Positions 14,113 through 16,779 of a stretch of DNA of 16,779 nt are shown here, piece after piece (within the stretch, counting starts at the first letter, position 1; each line of letters opens with the position of its first letter). The notes beneath the pieces were generated by a model that did no database searches, was not told where the DNA came from, and saw nothing but the letters and a program-made list of their open reading frames with translations. Source of the stretch: an uncultured Oscillospiraceae bacterium (GTDB lineage: Bacteria > Bacillota > Clostridia > UBA1212 > UBA1255); assembly GCA_902462635.1 (NCBI GenBank), contig CABQCN010000001.1, forward strand, positions 1-16,779, written 5' to 3'. The translations under genes were made by a program, and so were the position numbers.

Positions 14113-14838
14113 ATGCAGTACGTTGATTTCCATACACACATTTTACCACATATGGATGACGGGTCGAAGGATCTGGAAATGTCTTCTGCAATGCTGGAAA
14201 TGCTGAGGGAAGAGGATGTTTGTGTCGTATTCGCAACGCCGCATTATTATTGTTACCGCGAAAGCGAGGAAGCCTTTCTCGCCAGGCGAGAGGAATCCGT
14301 ACGGAAATTATGCGATTCCTTATATGGATCCGATGTGATCCTTTCCTCCCCCGAAATCCGGCTTGGCGCGGAAATCCGCCTGATCAAGGACATGCCGGAA
14401 CTTCTGGAAATTGAACAGTTGATACTGGAAGGGACGAATATGGCGCTTTTTGAATTGCCATATGACGAGTATCATGTATGGATGGGGGAAAACATACATA
14501 ATATATCTATCAAATATCACTTGAGACCGATCATCGCCCATGTGGAGCGGTACGTCGATCTCTTCCGGGAAAATGAGTATGAGGAGCTGTTATCGATTCC
14601 GAACGCAATTTACCAGATCAGCGTCAGCTTTATGAATGCGAAAAAGACGGCGGAATTCACGGCCGGTCTGATCAGGAAGGGGTACCCGGTATTGTTCGGC
14701 AGCGACTGCCATAATATTACGACCAGGCCGCCCGTTATGAAAACGTCGTTCCAGCACTTGAAAAAATTTTGTATAAAGTATAAAATTCCGGAGAGAAAGA
14801 TACATGATTTATTTGAATATCAGAGAAGTTTCGTATAG
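14113..14838 (+). CDS. PHP-family protein tyrosine phosphatase (CpsB/YwqE-type)
   Basis: A 241-residue manganese-dependent phosphatase that reverses BY-kinase phosphorylation. PHP metal ligands are all visible: DFHTHILPHMDDG (5-17, H7 and H9), TPHYY, LGAEIRL, FELPYDEY, IIAHVERY and the final GSDCHN. The length is normal. It begins nine bases after the kinase stop, with AAAGGGGAT before the ATG. The stop codon overlaps the ribosome binding site of the next gene (TAGGAGGT, 14836-14843). Presence of an intact phosphatase implies that the partner kinase is, or recently was, tyrosine-phosphorylated. Confidence 0.94.
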   Translation: MQYVDFHTHILPHMDDGSKDLEMSSAMLEMLREEDVCVVFATPHYYCYRESEEAFLARREESVRKLCDSLYGSDVILSSPEIRLGAEIRLIKDMPELLEIEQLILEGTNMALFELPYDEYHVWMGENIHNISIKYHLRPIIAHVERYVDLFRENEYEELLSIPNAIYQISVSFMNAKKTAEFTAGLIRKGYPVLFGSDCHNITTRPPVMKTSFQHLKKFCIKYKIPERKIHDLFEYQRSFV

Positions 14839-14853
14839 GAGGTACTGGCGGGA

Positions 14854-16473
14854 ATGACGCTTCGGGAATTGGGCGTATCCTATTTCAAAACATGGAAAGG
14901 CAGACTTTTGCTCGCGGCGACGCTGCTCGCGGCCATTTTCTTCGTCTGTTTTTTTGCCGATACGTTGGCGCTCAATACCTATGTTCCGAAAACAGGCGAA
15001 AGCGTAATCGATCCGTTTTATCCGGGAACAAATCCTGCGGAAGAAAGCGTAAATCAGCTGCTGCTTTCCAAAACATACGCATCTTTATCTGCGAACCAGA
15101 AAGAATGGACTTCTGCGGAGACCGGCCTTACGGAAGGAATTTTCTGCGTTTCCGCGGAAAACTCGGAATTTCTCGTTTATCAGATCGACAGCGCCGATCT
15201 CGCGGAACAGGGGAAAACCTTCCGTGATTTCAATAATCTCGTAATCGGGTCGGGTAACGACGATTTTTACGCCGTTCTGAATATTTCCGGCAAAGAGATC
15301 GACTTAACGGCCTATTATATCCTCGCGGTCGATGAAACAGGAAATTACGGTTCGCGGGTACTATTGAATTTTTATGAAGCGGAACGCGTAAATCTTACGG
15401 ATGCGATCGTAATGGGAACCGTATTGGCGCCGAACGCTGAGGTTCTCTGCAATCATACGTCCGTATACGGGCAGCTTCAGGGGAAAAGCATAACGGGAGA
15501 GACGCGTTTTTATAGAGATCTTCGTTTTACCGGTTATAAAAAGATCATGAACAACCTGAACGTCATCGCGCTGAACAACGATGCGGTCCGGATCGCCGCC
15601 ATTGAATATCTGATCAATAATGATCCGGATCAAAGATATGAAGATTATACGATTTCAAGTTCCGTACGGGTTCGCGACGTCAATGCCGTCAGGAAGCTGA
15701 ATATCAACGCGCAGGACGTCGTATTTGAGAGACTGGAGGAAGATCTTGCCCTGTTCCCGAATCTTGAAGAAGTATCCGTAAGCGGCGGTACGCTGCCTGC
15801 CTTCACCCTTGCGGCGCTGCCCCGTATAAAATCTCTGTCGATTACCGGTACAAATCTGGAGACGCTGGATATATCGGCAGCGCCGGATCTCGAACGCCTC
15901 GTGCTGGACGACAATCCGTCTCTGACGGCTCTGGATTTTACAAACAACCCAAAACTCAAAATTTTGAGCTATTCCGGAACGCCGCTCGGCTGGATGGACT
16001 ATTCGCCGCTTCCGGAGCTTTATTACCTCGACTGCAGCAACGCGAGCGTCCGGGATTATCTTACGATTTCCGGAGAGAACCTGCAGAATGTCCGCATGCT
16101 CAACGTATCCGGCAATAAGAATATCCAGACCTTTTATATCCAGACCTTCCCGCTTCTGGAAAGCGTGAACTGTTCCGGCTGCAGTATTCTGGAGCTTGAC
16201 TTTTCCAACAGCGGCAAGCTCACGTATTTTAAAGGAAGCTATAACCGGTTGACGAATATCGATTTCCGGGGAGCAGTCAACCTGAAAAACATTGAAGCCT
16301 ACGGCGGCTCCGTACAAAGCCTCGATTTGAGAGGCCTGCAGCCGCAAACGGTCTATTGTACCGTTAAGATGATTACGGACGAAGGAGAGGTGTATCCAAG
16401 TGGCTTCGAACCAGCAGAAACCCCAGTCCCAACCGAAGAACAGCCGGCAGACGCAGGGGAAACAACCGAATAA
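14854..16473 (+). CDS. Membrane-anchored protein with choice-of-anchor-A-like region and leucine-rich repeats
   Basis: A 539-residue protein with one membrane segment at about 16-39 and the rest probably outside. Residues ~150-225 contain LLNFYEAERVNLTD, GTVLAPNAEV, SVYGQLQGKSITG and RFYRDLRFTGY, the pattern of choice-of-anchor-A (adhesin-like beta-helix) domains (GTxLAPNAxV...GxxxAxS); the first half of that domain is not recognisable. Residues ~290-495 are irregular leucine-rich repeats with unit landmarks such as LEEVSVSGGTL, IKSLSITGTNL, LERLVLDDNP and LYYLDCSNAS. The last 30 residues are Pro/Glu-rich. AGGAGGT lies 11 bases before the ATG. Its place after the phosphatase suggests a surface protein made with the polysaccharide. 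Its last 74 bases overlap the next gene. Domain names come from memory. Confidence 0.7.
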   Translation: MTLRELGVSYFKTWKGRLLLAATLLAAIFFVCFFADTLALNTYVPKTGESVIDPFYPGTNPAEESVNQLLLSKTYASLSANQKEWTSAETGLTEGIFCVSAENSEFLVYQIDSADLAEQGKTFRDFNNLVIGSGNDDFYAVLNISGKEIDLTAYYILAVDETGNYGSRVLLNFYEAERVNLTDAIVMGTVLAPNAEVLCNHTSVYGQLQGKSITGETRFYRDLRFTGYKKIMNNLNVIALNNDAVRIAAIEYLINNDPDQRYEDYTISSSVRVRDVNAVRKLNINAQDVVFERLEEDLALFPNLEEVSVSGGTLPAFTLAALPRIKSLSITGTNLETLDISAAPDLERLVLDDNPSLTALDFTNNPKLKILSYSGTPLGWMDYSPLPELYYLDCSNASVRDYLTISGENLQNVRMLNVSGNKNIQTFYIQTFPLLESVNCSGCSILELDFSNSGKLTYFKGSYNRLTNIDFRGAVNLKNIEAYGGSVQSLDLRGLQPQTVYCTVKMITDEGEVYPSGFEPAETPVPTEEQPADAGETTE

Positions 16474-16779
16474 GCATAAATCGAAACAACAAAAACTAGG
16501 GAATAAAGTATTTTATATTGCCACGCAGGCGGTTTTGTGCGCCATCCTGTTCTTTACCGTCGGCAAAATCGGAGAGAAAGCGCACGCGTATATATCGGAA
16601 AATCAAGACAACCGCCATATCCAGACAGAATTGGGGATTTCCTTCGCGACGCCCACGCCGGCGCCGGGGGAAGCCGGCGCGACACCGCGACCGGTTCCTT
16701 CCTATCCCATTCCAACGCCCAAACGGTATACGTATCCGGAAGGGATTACGCTGGAACAGGTCCGCAGCCTGAAAGAAAG
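16400..16779 (+). CDS. Membrane protein of unknown family, cut by window end
   Basis: A frame open from a GTG at 16400 to the window end gives 126 residues. It starts with a very Gln/Lys/Pro-rich cytoplasmic stretch (about 1-40), then a membrane segment (VFYIATQAVLCAILFFTVG, about 42-60), a charged stretch and a Pro/Thr-rich linker (about 84-108, ATPTPAPG ... PSYPIPTPKRY), then YTYPEGITLEQVRSLKE. The catalytic or functional domain lies beyond the window, so I cannot name it. AAGGAGAGG lies ten bases before the GTG, a strong site. It overlaps the end of the leucine-rich-repeat gene by 74 bases in a different frame. The layout (basic start, anchor, Pro/Thr linker) resembles the DUF4846 protein at 2582, which shows shared architecture, not homology. 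Confidence 0.75.
   Translation, partial: MASNQQKPQSQPKNSRQTQGKQPNKHKSKQQKLGNKVFYIATQAVLCAILFFTVGKIGEKAHAYISENQDNRHIQTELGISFATPTPAPGEAGATPRPVPSYPIPTPKRYTYPEGITLEQVRSLKE

Noticed and set aside
1..16779. CRISPR arrays, tRNA or rRNA genes, riboswitches
   Set aside because: I looked for regularly spaced repeats, cloverleaf-like GC-rich segments and known leader motifs on both strands and found none.

Overview
The window looks like chromosome from a spore-forming member of the Clostridia. It carries a SpoIIR-type signalling protein, a GerMN lipoprotein, low-GC Gram-positive style genes (split Wzz/BY-kinase/PHP phosphatase, DUF624 protein) and strong AGGAGG ribosome binding sites with frequent GTG/TTG starts. 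I would not name a genus. The main part has moderate GC; the first ~2.6 kb is visibly more AT-rich and looks acquired.

Region 1 (1-2581) is an accessory integration hotspot. It opens with the C-terminal end of a large serine recombinase and its terminator. Two small NUDIX hydrolase genes on the minus strand follow, separated by debris: an IS3-family (IS150-like) 3' end, three copies of a decayed peptide-coding motif that I take for integrase tails, and repeated core sequences near 263, 1543 and 2564. The repeat pattern suggests serial or tandem insertion of related elements next to the chromosomal gene that ends at 2582.

Region 2 (2582-4594, minus) is a two-gene operon encoding a DUF624/YesL-like membrane protein and a membrane-anchored DUF4846 protein, with a clear promoter at 4567-4594. 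Region 3 is glucose-6-phosphate isomerase (plus). It converges on a minus-strand cell-wall operon running gerM-like, ddl, murI and an unrecognised 188-aa protein. The last gene overlaps the 3' end of pgi.

Region 4 (9143-11436) begins with a divergent regulatory region. It then holds an SGNH hydrolase, a transposase-derived (RAYT-like) helix-turn-helix protein that has lost the HUH residues and has a dyad inside its own promoter, and spoIIR.

Region 5 (11511-16779, plus) is the start of an exopolysaccharide/capsule locus. It contains a Gfo/Idh/MocA oxidoreductase, a Wzz-type chain-length protein, a BY-kinase, a PHP-type tyrosine phosphatase, an unusual membrane-anchored protein combining a choice-of-anchor-A-like region with leucine-rich repeats, and a membrane protein cut by the window end. 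Starts overlap or lie close together, consistent with one transcript. The most striking single observation is an 11-G run in the BY-kinase gene. One extra G would swap the C-terminal tail for one with two adjacent tyrosines, so the kinase tail may be phase variable, unless the run length is a sequencing error.
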